A stretch of DNA of 64,000 nucleotides from Candidatus Zixiibacteriota bacterium. Lineage in GTDB: Bacteria > Zixibacteria > MSB-5A5 > GN15 > FEB-12. The stretch spans positions 1-64,000 of the forward strand of contig JAVEYB010000014.1 in NCBI GenBank assembly GCA_034003725.1, written 5' to 3'. The notes beneath the pieces are model-generated. The model ran no database searches, was not told the origin of the DNA, and saw only the letters and a program-made list of their open reading frames with translations. Numbering within the stretch: the first letter of the stretch is position 1; every line of letters starts with the position of its first letter. Of this stretch, positions 1 through 8,548 are shown piece after piece. The position numbers were made by a program, and so were the translations under genes.

Positions 1-111
1 CTGGTCAGATACAACGAGCAGCGGTGTCACGACGCCCTGGGCGGCCTGCCGCCGACGATCTTCCGGGAACGTCAAACCGCCGAAAACTCTACTTATGAAT
101 TGTCTACTTGA
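1..111 (+). CDS. IS3-family transposase OrfB, C-terminal end (partial)
   Basis: The first frame is open from the window edge to TGA at 109-111 and encodes 36 residues containing YNEQRCHDALGGLPPTIF. This matches the end of the DDE integrase (rve) domain of IS3/IS481-type transposases, where a YN..RPH.ALGG.P motif precedes the C-terminus. The start and catalytic D,D,E residues lie outside the window, so whether the element is intact cannot be judged. No terminal inverted repeat was recognised downstream. The repeat-rich, gene-free stretch that follows is consistent with a mobile-element landing zone. Confidence 0.75.
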   Translation: MVRYNEQRCHDALGGLPPTIFRERQTAENSTYELST

Positions 112-924
112 CAGGGAAGCTTACGGCTGGCATCATGGTCACGTACGAACTGTATATTCCTCGATCGACGGCAGCATCCTTCTCTCGGGCAGTTCACCCG
201 AAGTCACCTACGACGATCTTCGAAGAGATGGATGGACCAGGAAGGAGTTCTGCAAATTCTGTGGAGAGTGGATCTCAGAGGAGGAATGGAATCAACCATC
301 CCCTTATTGAAGGTGCTATTCGGGGTTTGCACTCCGAAACGCTCCTATGGCCGAAAGCTCATCTGGTCGCGGCGTCTCGCACCGCCGGCTTAGCAAAGCG
401 GAAGCAGCTTGCGGAGGAGGTTCGAGGCGCACCTCTCTGTTCTAACCGCGAAGTGTATCGTAGTGCATCGAACTTCACTGAACTTCACCGAAGTGCCGCG
501 AACTTAACCCTTGATGTGGCAGTGAATTGGGCGTATCTAACGGTCATTGAGAGGCTTGCGCACAAGACGAGGCGGCGAATCCCAGTCGCTCCGCTTTGAT
601 GAGATCGGTCGGGGTGACCCACCCTGCGTCTGTCCGTCTGTGGCAGGGTGGGCTTCTCGTGGGGCGAAGGATCCGTTCATGCATTGTATAATCGCCCAAC
701 CAGCCTATATTGCAGTCAACTTCGACACATCACACGCGCCGGAGGCGCGGGGGGACGCAGCGTGAAATATCCGAGAGAAGCCGGAGGGGATGGGGACGAT
801 TCGGTTGGAACCCACAGCCCGCCGCGGCGGGTGGGCGACGCGGCCGTTGAGCTGGTAGGGAAAGTGTGCGGTTGGTGGAACAGAATCGTTTCACGGGAAC
901 CCACCTGGAAGGTGGGCCACCCGG

Positions 925-1008
925 GTACGCCATGCACGGCGGGAAGGTGGCGCTGTTACCTGTGTCGTGAGTCTAGACCGTTACCCATGTTCGGGAACGT
1001 TCAGGTCG
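925..1008. repeat. 84-bp direct repeat, copy 1
   Basis: This stretch starts gtacgccatgcacggcggg and ends gggaacgttcaggtcg. It recurs at 1111-1194 with about three mismatches. Both copies contain the near-palindromic core gttcgggaac. The pair resembles relics of insertion-sequence ends, but no target duplication was seen. Confidence 0.9.
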
Positions 1009-1110
1009 TCCGTCATGCCCACCCCTGCCCGCCACAGGCGGACCTGACGGCCACGGCGGGCGGCCTAGCACGTGACGCAACGCTCGTGAGGGTTCGTGGC
1101 GCACGAGGAC

Positions 1111-1194
1111 GTACGCCATACACGGCGGGAAGGTGGCGCTGTTACCTATGTCGCGAGTCTAGACCGTTACCCATGTTCGGGAACGTTCAGGTCG
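1111..1194. repeat. 84-bp direct repeat, copy 2
   Basis: Second copy of the 925-1008 repeat, same orientation, 186 bp away start to start. The differences are catgcac/catacac and two changes in the tgtgtcgtg/tatgtcgcg segment. Confidence 0.9.
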
Positions 1195-1349
1195 GCGGTC
1201 GATCCCACCCGAGGACGGGTGGGCTACTCGGATACTCGACTACATCACGCACGGAATCCGCGGCAGCGCAAAATGCGGGTAAAGTCGATCTGGGCGGTCC
1301 ATTGAAAGTTCTAGTCGCATCGAGTTTTTGAACATCGTATCATTTGTCC

Positions 1350-2783
1350 ATGACAAAAGCGTTGTCCGAAGACTGGCTGGCCCTGATCGTGGGCCTGTTC
1401 GTATTCGTTCTGGCCCTGGGACTGCTTTTGGGCGCCGATATGCTCGGCTGGGCGGTCGCGACATCGGTCTGGACCAGTATCGGCGCGGCACTCGGGCCGT
1501 GTTCGAAGGCGTTCGCGGGACTTCCCGGACCGGTATCCTTGCTTTTGACCTACCTGTTTTTGCTGGCGATCATGACGATCGGCGCCTCGCTTCTGAAGGC
1601 CAACGTGAAGAAGTTTGCGGTATCGTTTACGGTGATTTTTTTCGTCAGCTACCTGTGCTGGATACTGGGATGTTTCGCCAACATCGCGGCGACGCCGAAT
1701 CAGCTGAAGGCGTTTGACATATCGTGGTCGATGAACCTGACATCGGAGGCGGGATATATTATCGCGCTGCTGGTGGGTTTGTTTATCGGGAATTTCGCTC
1801 CGGGTTTCGCGCGCGCGATCAACGAAGGGATACGGCCGGAGTTGTATATCAAGTCGGCGATCGTGATTCTGGGAGGGTATTTGGGAATCACGGCGGCGGA
1901 GCAGCTTGGCCTGGCGACCTCGGTGATGTTCCGTGGGTTCTGTGCGATAATCGAAGCATACCTGATTTACTGGGCGCTGGTCTATTTCATATCCCGGAAG
2001 TATTTCAAATTCAGTCGTGAGTGGGCGGTTCCGCTTGCGAGCGGTATCTCTATTTGCGGCGTGTCGGCGGCTATTGCCACGGGCTCCGCAATCAAGGCCC
2101 GTCCGGTGGTGCCGATCATGGTGTCATCGCTGGTGGTCATTTTCGCGGTTGTTGAGCTTCTGTTGCTGCCGTTTTTGTCGCAGCAGTTTTTGAGCGGCGA
2201 GCCGATGGTGGCGGGGGCCTGGATGGGGCTGGCGGTGAAGACGGACGGTGCGGCGGTGGCCAGCGGGGCGATCGCGGAGTCCTTGATTCTGGCTGAGGCG
2301 GCCGTGCGGTACGGAGTCAACTATCAGCCGGGGTGGATCATGGCGACGACCACCACGGTGAAGGTGTTCATCGACGTGTTTATCGCCGTGTGGGCGTTTA
2401 TTCTTGCGTGGATCTGGTCGACCCGGATCGAGCGACGGGAGAACGAGAAGGTTCGGATTTCGCAGATATGGGATCGTTTCCCGAAGTTCATTCTCGGATA
2501 TATGGCGACGTTCGTGATCGTGATCCTGATTGCCGTTTTGGCCCCGAGTCTGGTAAAAAGCACGAAGGCCGCGATGGCCGAAGCGAACGTGTTCCGGGGG
2601 ATCTTTTTCGTCATGACGTTTTTCACGATCGGCGTGAGTTCAAACTTCCGCAAGCTCTGGACGGAAGGGATCGGCAAACTGGCGCTGGTGTATGTGATCT
2701 GCCTGTTCGGATTCATCATCTGGATCGGGCTGTTCATTTCGTGGTTGTTTTTCCACGGGGTGACGCCGCCGATTGCGGGATGA
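1350..2783 (+). CDS. YeiH/YadS-type putative sulfate exporter (UPF0324), membrane protein
   Basis: A 477-aa polytopic membrane protein with about ten or more hydrophobic segments. The segment GISICGVSAAIATGSAIKA (about residue 230) matches the glycine/alanine-rich signature of the 'conserved hypothetical 698' (PF03601) family, annotated as putative sulfate exporters; the substrate is not established. It is longer than the roughly 340-aa E. coli YeiH and has extra C-terminal transmembrane segments. ATG at 1350 is used; an in-frame TTG lies two codons upstream at 1344. A 50-aa single-span membrane protein follows 10 nt after the stop and is probably co-translated. Confidence 0.8.
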   Translation: MTKALSEDWLALIVGLFVFVLALGLLLGADMLGWAVATSVWTSIGAALGPCSKAFAGLPGPVSLLLTYLFLLAIMTIGASLLKANVKKFAVSFTVIFFVSYLCWILGCFANIAATPNQLKAFDISWSMNLTSEAGYIIALLVGLFIGNFAPGFARAINEGIRPELYIKSAIVILGGYLGITAAEQLGLATSVMFRGFCAIIEAYLIYWALVYFISRKYFKFSREWAVPLASGISICGVSAAIATGSAIKARPVVPIMVSSLVVIFAVVELLLLPFLSQQFLSGEPMVAGAWMGLAVKTDGAAVASGAIAESLILAEAAVRYGVNYQPGWIMATTTTVKVFIDVFIAVWAFILAWIWSTRIERRENEKVRISQIWDRFPKFILGYMATFVIVILIAVLAPSLVKSTKAAMAEANVFRGIFFVMTFFTIGVSSNFRKLWTEGIGKLALVYVICLFGFIIWIGLFISWLFFHGVTPPIAG

Positions 2784-2793
2784 GGTTGCACTG

Positions 2794-2946
2794 ATGGACG
2801 AGCCGAAGATCAAAGACGAGATCGAGAAGATGGCGTACGAGCCGCTTCTGCCGATCGAGAAGAAGTTGATCGTCTGGAGTCTCATTCTCGGCGTCGTACT
2901 GATAGTCGTGCTGGTCTGGGTCAGCCACACGTTTTTTGAAGTCTGA
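2794..2946 (+). CDS. Small single-span membrane protein (50 aa)
   Basis: ATG at 2794 opens a 50-codon frame ending TGA at 2944-2946. The first 22 residues are charged (MDEPKIKDEIEK...), then one hydrophobic helix of about 20 residues (LIVWSLILGVVLIVVLVWV) runs almost to the C-terminus. It starts 10 nt after the YeiH-like gene, so the two look like one transcription unit. A role as accessory subunit of that transporter is inferred only from position. No family recognised. Confidence 0.6.
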   Translation: MDEPKIKDEIEKMAYEPLLPIEKKLIVWSLILGVVLIVVLVWVSHTFFEV

Positions 2947-3128
2947 CGTCTCCCCTTCCTTCGGGGCGGTTCTTGACGATTGGCCGGCGTTGCCCTGTTT
3001 TGGGGTGAGGGCACTCCACGCCAGCCGACATCGCATTCCCTACGCATTTCACATTCACGACCCGGGGCTCGATGGTTCAGGCCATATCCGTTGCACGCAT
3101 CGAGCTCGCATGTAGCAGGAGGTGCGCA

Positions 3129-3407
3129 ATGAAAGCGGAGAATTTACTGAAGGGGCATGAGCGGTTCCGGTCGTTACATGTGAAGGACGCCGATCAACTG
3201 TCGAACGCGTCTTCGACGAAGGAGTGTCACAGCGGCGAGACGATCTTCAAGTGCGGGGCGCCATCAAGTCATGTCTACATGCTCATGAGCAGGGACGTGC
3301 ACCTGATGCTCCCGGCGGAAAAGAGTTCGCCGGGGATAGTCCTTGCCAAGGTGGCGCGGATCTATTTCGAGCGGTATCTGGAGCTGGTGAAGGACCTGCA
3401 GGGGTAG
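3129..3407 (+). pseudogene. Truncated cyclic-nucleotide-binding-domain (CRP-type) protein
   Basis: ATG at 3129 follows a strong AGGAGG at 3117-3122 and gives 92 aa. Residues 1-70 resemble the start of a cNMP-binding fold: LLKGHERFRSL (initial helix), then GETIFKCGAPSSHVYMLMSR, which corresponds to the G.xIF..G.....Y.I..G.V beta segment. The remaining beta-roll with the phosphate-binding cassette is missing; after 'GIVLAKV' the frame goes directly into a helical end and stops. This looks like an internal deletion, so I call it a remnant. An in-frame ATG at 3072 exists but lacks the ribosome binding site. Confidence 0.45.
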
Positions 3408-3497
3408 TGAACCAGATTCCGTTTGCGCCCCAGCCGGCGGTTGCTCGAGCAGTTCAGCGAGGGGTTCCGCGACCGGATTACCTAAACGAGGGGGTAA

Positions 3498-4010
3498 TCA
3501 GTCGCGGAGGAGATTTCCGGCCCGTGCGAGTTTTTCCTGTGCGATTACGAGTTTGCGGGTCGAGCCGTAGCGCGGCCGCACCAGCTGGAAGGTGATGAAC
3601 GAAAGCACCACGAAAGCTACGGTTTCGAGAAACTGGCCGGTTAGAAAGAAGAACAGGTATCCCCACAGCGAGATCGAGGCGATCACGACGAAGATGATTC
3701 TGCTTCGTTTGAGCAGTTCATCGGAGAAGTCGTCCTCGAATGTTTCCATTCGGCGGATCATGGGCATGTGAAACATGCGTTGCCGAAGCCAGAGGGCGGC
3801 GGCGGCTTCGACGAGCGCACCGGCGGCGAAGACATAAAACAGGGTGACGCCGAGATCTCCCACTTTGTTGTTTACCTGCTGGTTGTTGCTGAGGTGGTAA
3901 CACACAAACAGAAGCACCATCGGTACGATAATGTTCACCATCATGCCGAAGTACAGCGGCCGGGCGACAATGCGGGTGAGGTCGTAGTCTTCGTCGAAGA
4001 TCGTATTCAC
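3498..4010 (-). CDS. Membrane protein of unknown function (170 aa)
   Basis: Four hydrophobic segments are visible (for example MMVNIIVPMVLLFVCYHL and IIFVVIASISLWGYLFFFL), with a charged loop between the second and third. GTG at 4010 is chosen because it overlaps the stop of the preceding gene (GTGA), giving 170 aa; the longer upstream frame is Arg/Pro-rich out-of-frame reading. It is the third gene of a coupled tadA operon. No family recognised; same overall style as its upstream neighbour, so the two may be diverged paralogues or partners. Confidence 0.6.
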   Translation of the reverse strand: MNTIFDEDYDLTRIVARPLYFGMMVNIIVPMVLLFVCYHLSNNQQVNNKVGDLGVTLFYVFAAGALVEAAAALWLRQRMFHMPMIRRMETFEDDFSDELLKRSRIIFVVIASISLWGYLFFFLTGQFLETVAFVVLSFITFQLVRPRYGSTRKLVIAQEKLARAGNLLRD

Positions 4011-4459
4011 GGTTTCTCCATTCGTTCGAGCAGTGAGTGCAGTCGCGATTCGGTGGGCCAGAACGGGAAGGTCCAGCCGATGGCGATAGCGTAGAAAAAC
4101 AGCATGTTGGTTATGGCGGCGGTAAGCAGGAAGGCCACGAGGCCGTAGATATACACGGCCTCGATCATCGCGCACCGGACAAGGACGAGCGAGAAGAGAA
4201 ACTGTCGCGGCGACTGCGCGGAGGCGCGATTTTTCCATCCGGCGATCTGGAATCGTTCGATCAGCGGGATGGTTGCGGGAGTCAGCAGTGCGACGGCGAG
4301 GAGCATATAGAGAAAGACGTTCCGGCCGGTGTCGGTTTCGGCGGTGACGGTGATGACGGCGGCGACCGCGAGGTAGAGGAGGGGCGCGCCGATCAGCATG
4401 GCGAAGACGATAATCTTCAGGACCGGCGAATCGACGGGTGCGGGGGTCGAGTCATTCAT
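4007..4459 (-). CDS. Membrane protein of unknown function (150 aa)
   Basis: The start ATG at 4459 overlaps the tadA stop by one base (TGATG), giving 150 aa. Four hydrophobic stretches are seen, beginning after a short Pro/Asp-rich N-terminus (MNDSTPAPVDSPV): LKIIVFAMLIGAPLLYLAV, VFLYMLLAVALLTPATIPL, an amphipathic middle, and YIYGLVAFLLTAAITNMLF. It overlaps the next gene by four bases. The tight coupling of tadA and two small membrane proteins suggests co-expression, not necessarily shared function. No family recognised. Confidence 0.6.
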   Translation of the reverse strand: MNDSTPAPVDSPVLKIIVFAMLIGAPLLYLAVAAVITVTAETDTGRNVFLYMLLAVALLTPATIPLIERFQIAGWKNRASAQSPRQFLFSLVLVRCAMIEAVYIYGLVAFLLTAAITNMLFFYAIAIGWTFPFWPTESRLHSLLERMEKP

Positions 4460-4935
4460 CAGTGAATCCGTTCGTTTTTGCGACGAATCTCCTGGAAAAA
4501 CTGCTTCATCAACTCCGAGACTTCGTCGGCGCGCACGCCTTCGATGACGGCGATGCGGTGGTTGAATCGCGGTTCGGCGGGGATATCGATGATTGAGCCG
4601 CAGGCGCCGAATTTCGGGTCGCGCGCGCCATAGACGAGCGTGTGGATTCGGGAGAGCATGGCGGCGCCGGCGCACATGGGGCAGGGTTCGAGGGTCGAAA
4701 AAAGCCAGCAGTTTTCCAGGCGCCAGTCGTTGAAGTGGGAATAGGCCGCGGAGAGGGCGACCATTTCGGCGTGAGCGGAGGCATCGCGCATGGAGGCGGT
4801 GAGGTTGTGTCCGCGGCCGACGATGCGGTTTTCGAAGACGACGACCGAGCCGACGGGCACTTCGCCCTTGTCGAAGGCCTCGGCCGCTTCGCGGAGGGCG
4901 ACGCCCATGAAGTAGTGCATCATTTCCGGTTCCAT
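4459..4935 (-). CDS. tadA: tRNA-specific adenosine(34) deaminase TadA
   Basis: Deaminates the wobble adenosine of tRNA-Arg(ACG) to inosine. The 158-aa protein has the cytidine-deaminase-fold zinc site: HAEM (His55, Glu57 as proton shuttle) and PCPMC (Cys85, Cys88). The flanking GEVPVGSVVV and ASMRDASAHAEMVAL segments are typical of TadA, as is the length. The start is placed at MEPEMMHYF (4935) because upstream codons read Arg-rich and lack a ribosome binding site; the second Met pair four residues in is possible. It heads a coupled operon with two membrane proteins. Confidence 0.93.
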   Translation of the reverse strand: MEPEMMHYFMGVALREAAEAFDKGEVPVGSVVVFENRIVGRGHNLTASMRDASAHAEMVALSAAYSHFNDWRLENCWLFSTLEPCPMCAGAAMLSRIHTLVYGARDPKFGACGSIIDIPAEPRFNHRIAVIEGVRADEVSELMKQFFQEIRRKNERIH

Positions 4936-5057
4936 GCGGCCAATATACGAGCCGGGCAGGCGGGTGCCAGTTTTTTTGTCCGGAACCGGGCGGGTGGTGC
5001 GGGTGTTTCGGCGGTATCGATCTCGAAAAACAATCAACTCAGTAAGGAAGAGACAAA

Positions 5058-5576
5058 ATGGACCGACCGAATGCGATCACGCTGAAAGGCAACCCGCTGA
5101 CCCTGACCGGCAACCCGGTGAAGGTAGGCGACAAAGCGCCGGATTTTACGGCGCTCAACAACGAGCTTAAACCGGTGACGTTGAATGATTCGAAGGGGAA
5201 GGTGCGGCTGATATCCGTGGCGACATCGCTTGACACGTCGGTGTGCGACACCCAGACGGTGACGTTCAACAAGCGGGCGGCGGAACTCGGCGAGGACGTG
5301 GCGCTGTACACGATTACGATGGACCTTCCGTTCGCGCAGAAGCGGTTCTGCACGGCGAAGGCGGTGGATCGTTTGACGATGCTGTCCGACTACAAGGATG
5401 CGTCATTCGGGGAGGCGTACGGGCTGCTGATCAAGGAGCTTCGCCTGCTCGGCCGCGCGGTGCTGGTGATCGACAAAAACGATACAATCAGCTACATGCA
5501 GGTGAACAAGGAAGTGGCCTCGGAGCCGGATTACGAGTCGGCGCTGAACGCGGTGAGGAAAGCGCTCGGCAAGTAG
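5058..5576 (+). CDS. tpx: Thiol peroxidase Tpx
   Basis: A 172-aa atypical 2-Cys peroxiredoxin that reduces alkyl and hydrogen peroxides using thioredoxin. The N-terminus (ITLKGNPLTLTGNPVKVGDKAPDF) and the motif SLDTSVCDTQT (peroxidatic Cys63) are diagnostic; the resolving cysteine is Cys98 in AQKRFCTAK. Full family length. Preceded by GGAAGAGACAAA as ribosome binding region. A single-gene unit, divergent from tadA and followed by a hairpin terminator at 5614-5650. Confidence 0.95.
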   Translation: MDRPNAITLKGNPLTLTGNPVKVGDKAPDFTALNNELKPVTLNDSKGKVRLISVATSLDTSVCDTQTVTFNKRAAELGEDVALYTITMDLPFAQKRFCTAKAVDRLTMLSDYKDASFGEAYGLLIKELRLLGRAVLVIDKNDTISYMQVNKEVASEPDYESALNAVRKALGK

Positions 5577-5613
5577 AAATCTGCTGTCTTTTGAGCACAC
5601 AAGCGGGGAAATG

Positions 5614-5650
5614 CGCCCGGCTGTCGAACGGCCGGGCGTTTATTTTTTGT
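5614..5650 (+). terminator. Intrinsic terminator after tpx
   Basis: Stem CGCCCGGC (5614-5621) pairs with GCCGGGCG (5631-5638), followed by a T-rich run. The T-run overlaps the stop codon of the convergent minus-strand gene at 5640, so it may partly serve both strands. Confidence 0.8.
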
Positions 5651-6005
5651 CGGTATCGGGAAGGTCGGACGGCGTGTCGGAGTCGGTGGCGGTGTCGTCC
5701 GGGGGCGGCGAGGAGCGGGGCGTTTCGAGGATCCGTCCGAGGGGGGTCAGCATCATAACGGCCAGCAGCAATCCCGGCACAAGGAACGGCAGAAACATGA
5801 GCGGGGTCGGGATGTTCTGGCTGGGGGCTGACGGCATGGGGTTTTCGGGGGTCCCGACGGCCTCCCAGCCGAGCTGCCCGTCGGGGCGCCAATAGTTGTC
5901 ACCGGGCCAGAGCGGATAGGAATCGCCGTAGACGGCGTGCAGGGCAACCGAGATGGTCGCGTACAGGGCGATCAGCACGAGCAGGAAGATGACGCTTTTT
6001 TTCAT
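5640..6005 (-). CDS. Small membrane protein (121 aa), unknown function
   Basis: The N-terminal hydrophobic segment MKKSVIFLLVLIALYATISV (anchor or signal) is followed by a Trp/Tyr/Pro-rich exposed stretch (YPLWPGDNYWRPDG), a second hydrophobic segment (LMFLPFLVPGLLLAVMML) and an acidic Pro/Asp/Thr-rich cytoplasmic-looking tail. The layout suggests two membrane spans. Monocistronic and convergent with tpx. No family recognised. Confidence 0.55.
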   Translation of the reverse strand: MKKSVIFLLVLIALYATISVALHAVYGDSYPLWPGDNYWRPDGQLGWEAVGTPENPMPSAPSQNIPTPLMFLPFLVPGLLLAVMMLTPLGRILETPRSSPPPDDTATDSDTPSDLPDTDKK

Positions 6006-6109
6006 ACGGGTAGTCTACGCCGTGGCGGAGTGCCTGTCAACGTCATCTGATTACATTTGTTGCTCTTGGCGGGCAATCGTTCTATAGTCGAGCAAAAAGC
6101 GAGGAGGCT

Positions 6110-6664
6110 ATGCCGAATTCGACACGACCGCCACTGACCGCGCCGTCGCTGGTCGGACGTCATCTCTACCTTCGACCGGCCGCGGCCGAGGATATCACGG
6201 CTACGAACCACTGGATCGCGTTAAGCGAACCGCAGTCTCTCCTGGTCGGCACAGCGCCGATCGAAACGTCATCGGCCGCTGCCGAGTCGTTCAAAAAGGG
6301 TGATCCCGCCGGGCGATCGATTTTCATGCTGGTCCGACGCGACGACAACATGCCGGTGGCGCAGGTGATGTATTTCAATGTCAACCATCAGAACCGATCG
6401 GCGGAGTTCATGGTGGTTGTGGACCCGGATCTTCGGCGCAAGGGGTACGCCTCGGACGGCATACACCTGTTATGCGGATACCTGTTCGACCAACGTGGAT
6501 TCAACAAGGTGTACACGCAGGTCGCACAGTGCAATCATGCGGCGGTTGGATTGCTGGAGAAGATCGGGTTCAAGCGGGACGGTACGCTTCGTCAGCATTT
6601 CTACTTCGGCGGCGAGTACCACAACGCGCTGGTGTTTTCACTGCTGCGGTTTGAATTCGTTTGA
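6110..6664 (+). CDS. GNAT-family N-acetyltransferase (RimJ/RimL-like)
   Basis: A 184-aa acetyl-CoA-dependent acyltransferase. LVGRHLYLRPAAAEDI is the usual N-terminus of RimJ/RimL-type GNATs; DPDLRRKGYASDGIHLL (about residue 110) is motif A, the acetyl-CoA pyrophosphate loop (R-x-x-G-x-A), and QCNHAAVGLLEKIGFKRDGTLR is motif B. The substrate cannot be read from sequence. ATG 6110 follows GAGGAGG. The last 27 nt overlap the 3' end of pyrF on the other strand. Confidence 0.85.
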   Translation: MPNSTRPPLTAPSLVGRHLYLRPAAAEDITATNHWIALSEPQSLLVGTAPIETSSAAAESFKKGDPAGRSIFMLVRRDDNMPVAQVMYFNVNHQNRSAEFMVVVDPDLRRKGYASDGIHLLCGYLFDQRGFNKVYTQVAQCNHAAVGLLEKIGFKRDGTLRQHFYFGGEYHNALVFSLLRFEFV

Positions 6665-7627
6665 GCCTGACTCCGGACGCGGCGAAGCGGGGTTCTGATC
6701 GGTGCGCGCATCGCCGGGTTGTTGCGGCAGCTCTTGCGAAGGTGTTGCCGGGGCCGACGGCGACTCCGGCTGCGGCGCCGGTGCGGGTTGATCGGTCGGC
6801 CGGTTATCGGGGCGTTCGCCACTTCGTAGATCATTCACGGTTTTGTTAAGTTTCTCAAGCTCCTGACGGGCGCGCTGGGCGAAGTCCTGATCGGTGGACG
6901 CATACAGCACGGAGCGCGACACGTTGATGAGCGCGAGCTTGCGGAACGAGTCGGTACCCGACATCACGGCGGTTTCCAGCGCTCCTCCCTGCGCGCCGAC
7001 CCCGGGGATCAGCAGCGGCATCTCCCCCGCGGCCGCACGGACATCATCGAGTTGTTCCGGGTGCGTAGCGCCGACCACCAGCCCGCAATTGTGTTCCTTG
7101 TTCCAGTAGTTAACCTTCTCGGCAACCAGGCGGTACAGAGGAACGCCGTTGAACTCGAGCATCTGGAAATCTTTGGAGCCGCTGTTTGACGTCAGGCAAA
7201 GGACGAACACGCCTTTCTCCTTGTATTCGAGAAAGGGTCGCATGGAATCATAGCCCATGTAGGGATTCAGGGTCACCCAGTCGCCGCGGAGCTTCTCGAA
7301 GAGGAAAGCCGCGTAATGGGACGCCGTATTGCCGATGTCACCGCGCTTGCCGTCGAGAATAATCGGGATGTGGTCGGGGATTCGCTCGGTGATGAGTCGG
7401 AGCAACGAGATGCCCTCGGCGCCGAGGCTTTCGTAGAAAGCGAGGTTCGGCTTGTAGGCGCACACCAGATCGGAGGTTGCATCGATCACGCGGTGAGCGA
7501 AGTCGAACATTCCCTTGACGGTATTGGCAAACGGAGCGGGCATGCGCTTGGGATCGAGGTCGAGGCCGAGACAGATCATCGACTTCTGATCCTGCTGTAT
7601 CTTCTGGAGTTTTCGGACGGCGGTCAT
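6638..7627 (-). CDS. pyrF: Orotidine 5'-phosphate decarboxylase (class II) with Pro-rich tail
   Basis: Last step of UMP synthesis. The 329-aa protein carries the catalytic Asp/Lys/Asp motif DGKRGDIGNTASHYA (residues 92-106) and the class II features LGLDLDP and LIPGVGAQGG. The family normally ends near residue 270; here residues 269-329 form a Pro/Gln/Ser/Ala-rich disordered tail, whose coding end runs 27 nt into the opposite-strand GNAT gene, so stop loss is the likely origin. ATG at 7627 abuts the pyrD stop. Third pyrimidine gene of a pyrK-pyrD-pyrF operon. Confidence 0.93.
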   Translation of the reverse strand: MTAVRKLQKIQQDQKSMICLGLDLDPKRMPAPFANTVKGMFDFAHRVIDATSDLVCAYKPNLAFYESLGAEGISLLRLITERIPDHIPIILDGKRGDIGNTASHYAAFLFEKLRGDWVTLNPYMGYDSMRPFLEYKEKGVFVLCLTSNSGSKDFQMLEFNGVPLYRLVAEKVNYWNKEHNCGLVVGATHPEQLDDVRAAAGEMPLLIPGVGAQGGALETAVMSGTDSFRKLALINVSRSVLYASTDQDFAQRARQELEKLNKTVNDLRSGERPDNRPTDQPAPAPQPESPSAPATPSQELPQQPGDARTDQNPASPRPESGSNEFKPQQ

Positions 7628-8548
7628 TTAGTACTTCCTCACCTTGCCGATCAGCTCGCGGACCGACGAGAGTTTTTTTCGGGCCAGGTAGCGCTTGAGT
7701 CCTTCAACCATCTTCAGCGGTGCATCGGGTTCGACAAACAGCGCGGTTCCGATCTGGACAGCGGAGGCCCCGACGAGCAGAAACTCCACGACATCGGACG
7801 CGTTGGTGATGCCGCCGATGCCGATGATGGGCAGCTTGCACTGGCTGTTGTAGACGCGATCGACGGCCGCGAGCGCAATCGGTTTAATGGCCGGCCCGGT
7901 CAGGCCGCCTTTGTTGTTCGTGATCCGCGTGCGCCATGATTCCGGGTCGACGGCCATGCCGACGACCGAGTTAATGACCGAGACGGCATCGGCGCCGCCG
8001 TTTTCAGCGGCGATGGCGATCTTCGAGATGTCAGTTACATTGGGGGCGAGTTTGGCGATAATCGGCCGCGCGAAGACTTTCCGCACGCGACGGACGGTTT
8101 CCTCGGTCAGTTTCGGGTCGGTGCCGAACTCGATTCCGCCGACGTCGACATTGGGACAACTGATATTCAACTCGACCATGTCGACGCGTGCAATGTCATT
8201 GAGGCGCGCGCACAGCTCGACATATTCGTCGATTTTGGAGCCGGCCACATTAACAACGATGGTCGTTTTCTGCTTTTCGAGGAATGGAATTTTTTTCGCA
8301 ATGAACTCATCGATCCCGACATTCGCCAGGCCGATGGCGTTGATCATGCCGCCGGTGGTTTCCGCCGTTCGCGGCGGCGGGTGCCCCGGTCGCGGGTTTT
8401 TCGTTATGGACTTGGTGACCAGTCCGCCGAGTTTCGCCAGCGGGAAAAGATCGGCGAGCTCTTCGCCATAACCGCAACAGCCGGAGGCCGTGAGAATCGG
8501 GTTTTTGAAAGAAACGCCGGCGATGCTCACGCCGAGGTCGGGAGTCAT
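7628..8548 (-). CDS. pyrD: Dihydroorotate dehydrogenase B, catalytic subunit
   Basis: A 306-aa FMN enzyme that oxidises dihydroorotate to orotate and passes electrons to the PyrK subunit (NAD-linked type 1B). Visible features: N-terminal GVSFKNPILTASGC, substrate loop NAIGLANVGID, NISCPNVDVGG with catalytic-base Cys131, and the FMN phosphate site IGIGGITNASDVVEFLLVGASAVQIGT (in two parts). Cysteine rather than serine as base indicates class 1B, matching the adjacent pyrK. Overlaps pyrK by four bases. Confidence 0.95.
   Translation of the reverse strand: MTPDLGVSIAGVSFKNPILTASGCCGYGEELADLFPLAKLGGLVTKSITKNPRPGHPPPRTAETTGGMINAIGLANVGIDEFIAKKIPFLEKQKTTIVVNVAGSKIDEYVELCARLNDIARVDMVELNISCPNVDVGGIEFGTDPKLTEETVRRVRKVFARPIIAKLAPNVTDISKIAIAAENGGADAVSVINSVVGMAVDPESWRTRITNNKGGLTGPAIKPIALAAVDRVYNSQCKLPIIGIGGITNASDVVEFLLVGASAVQIGTALFVEPDAPLKMVEGLKRYLARKKLSSVRELIGKVRKY

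Larger units (their letters stand above)
112..1349. other. Gene-free, repeat-containing region beside the transposase end
   Basis: About 1.2 kb with no convincing coding frame: the open frames here overlap each other, lack ribosome binding sites and have compositions unlike the neighbouring proteins. It holds an 84-bp direct repeat (925-1008 and 1111-1194) and at least four hairpins of the pattern CCCACC...GGTGGG (618-652, 811-835, 900-916, 1204-1223). I infer a decayed mobile-element or repeat-insertion zone. Confidence 0.6.

Noticed and set aside
108-599. 163-aa frame after the transposase end
   Set aside because: It overlaps the transposase stop and another frame, lacks a ribosome binding site and has no recognisable domain; treated as chance frame in GC-rich DNA.
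648-1331. 227-aa frame spanning the 84-bp repeats
   Set aside because: The frame contains the repeats twice and the translation is repetitive because of them; no start signal.
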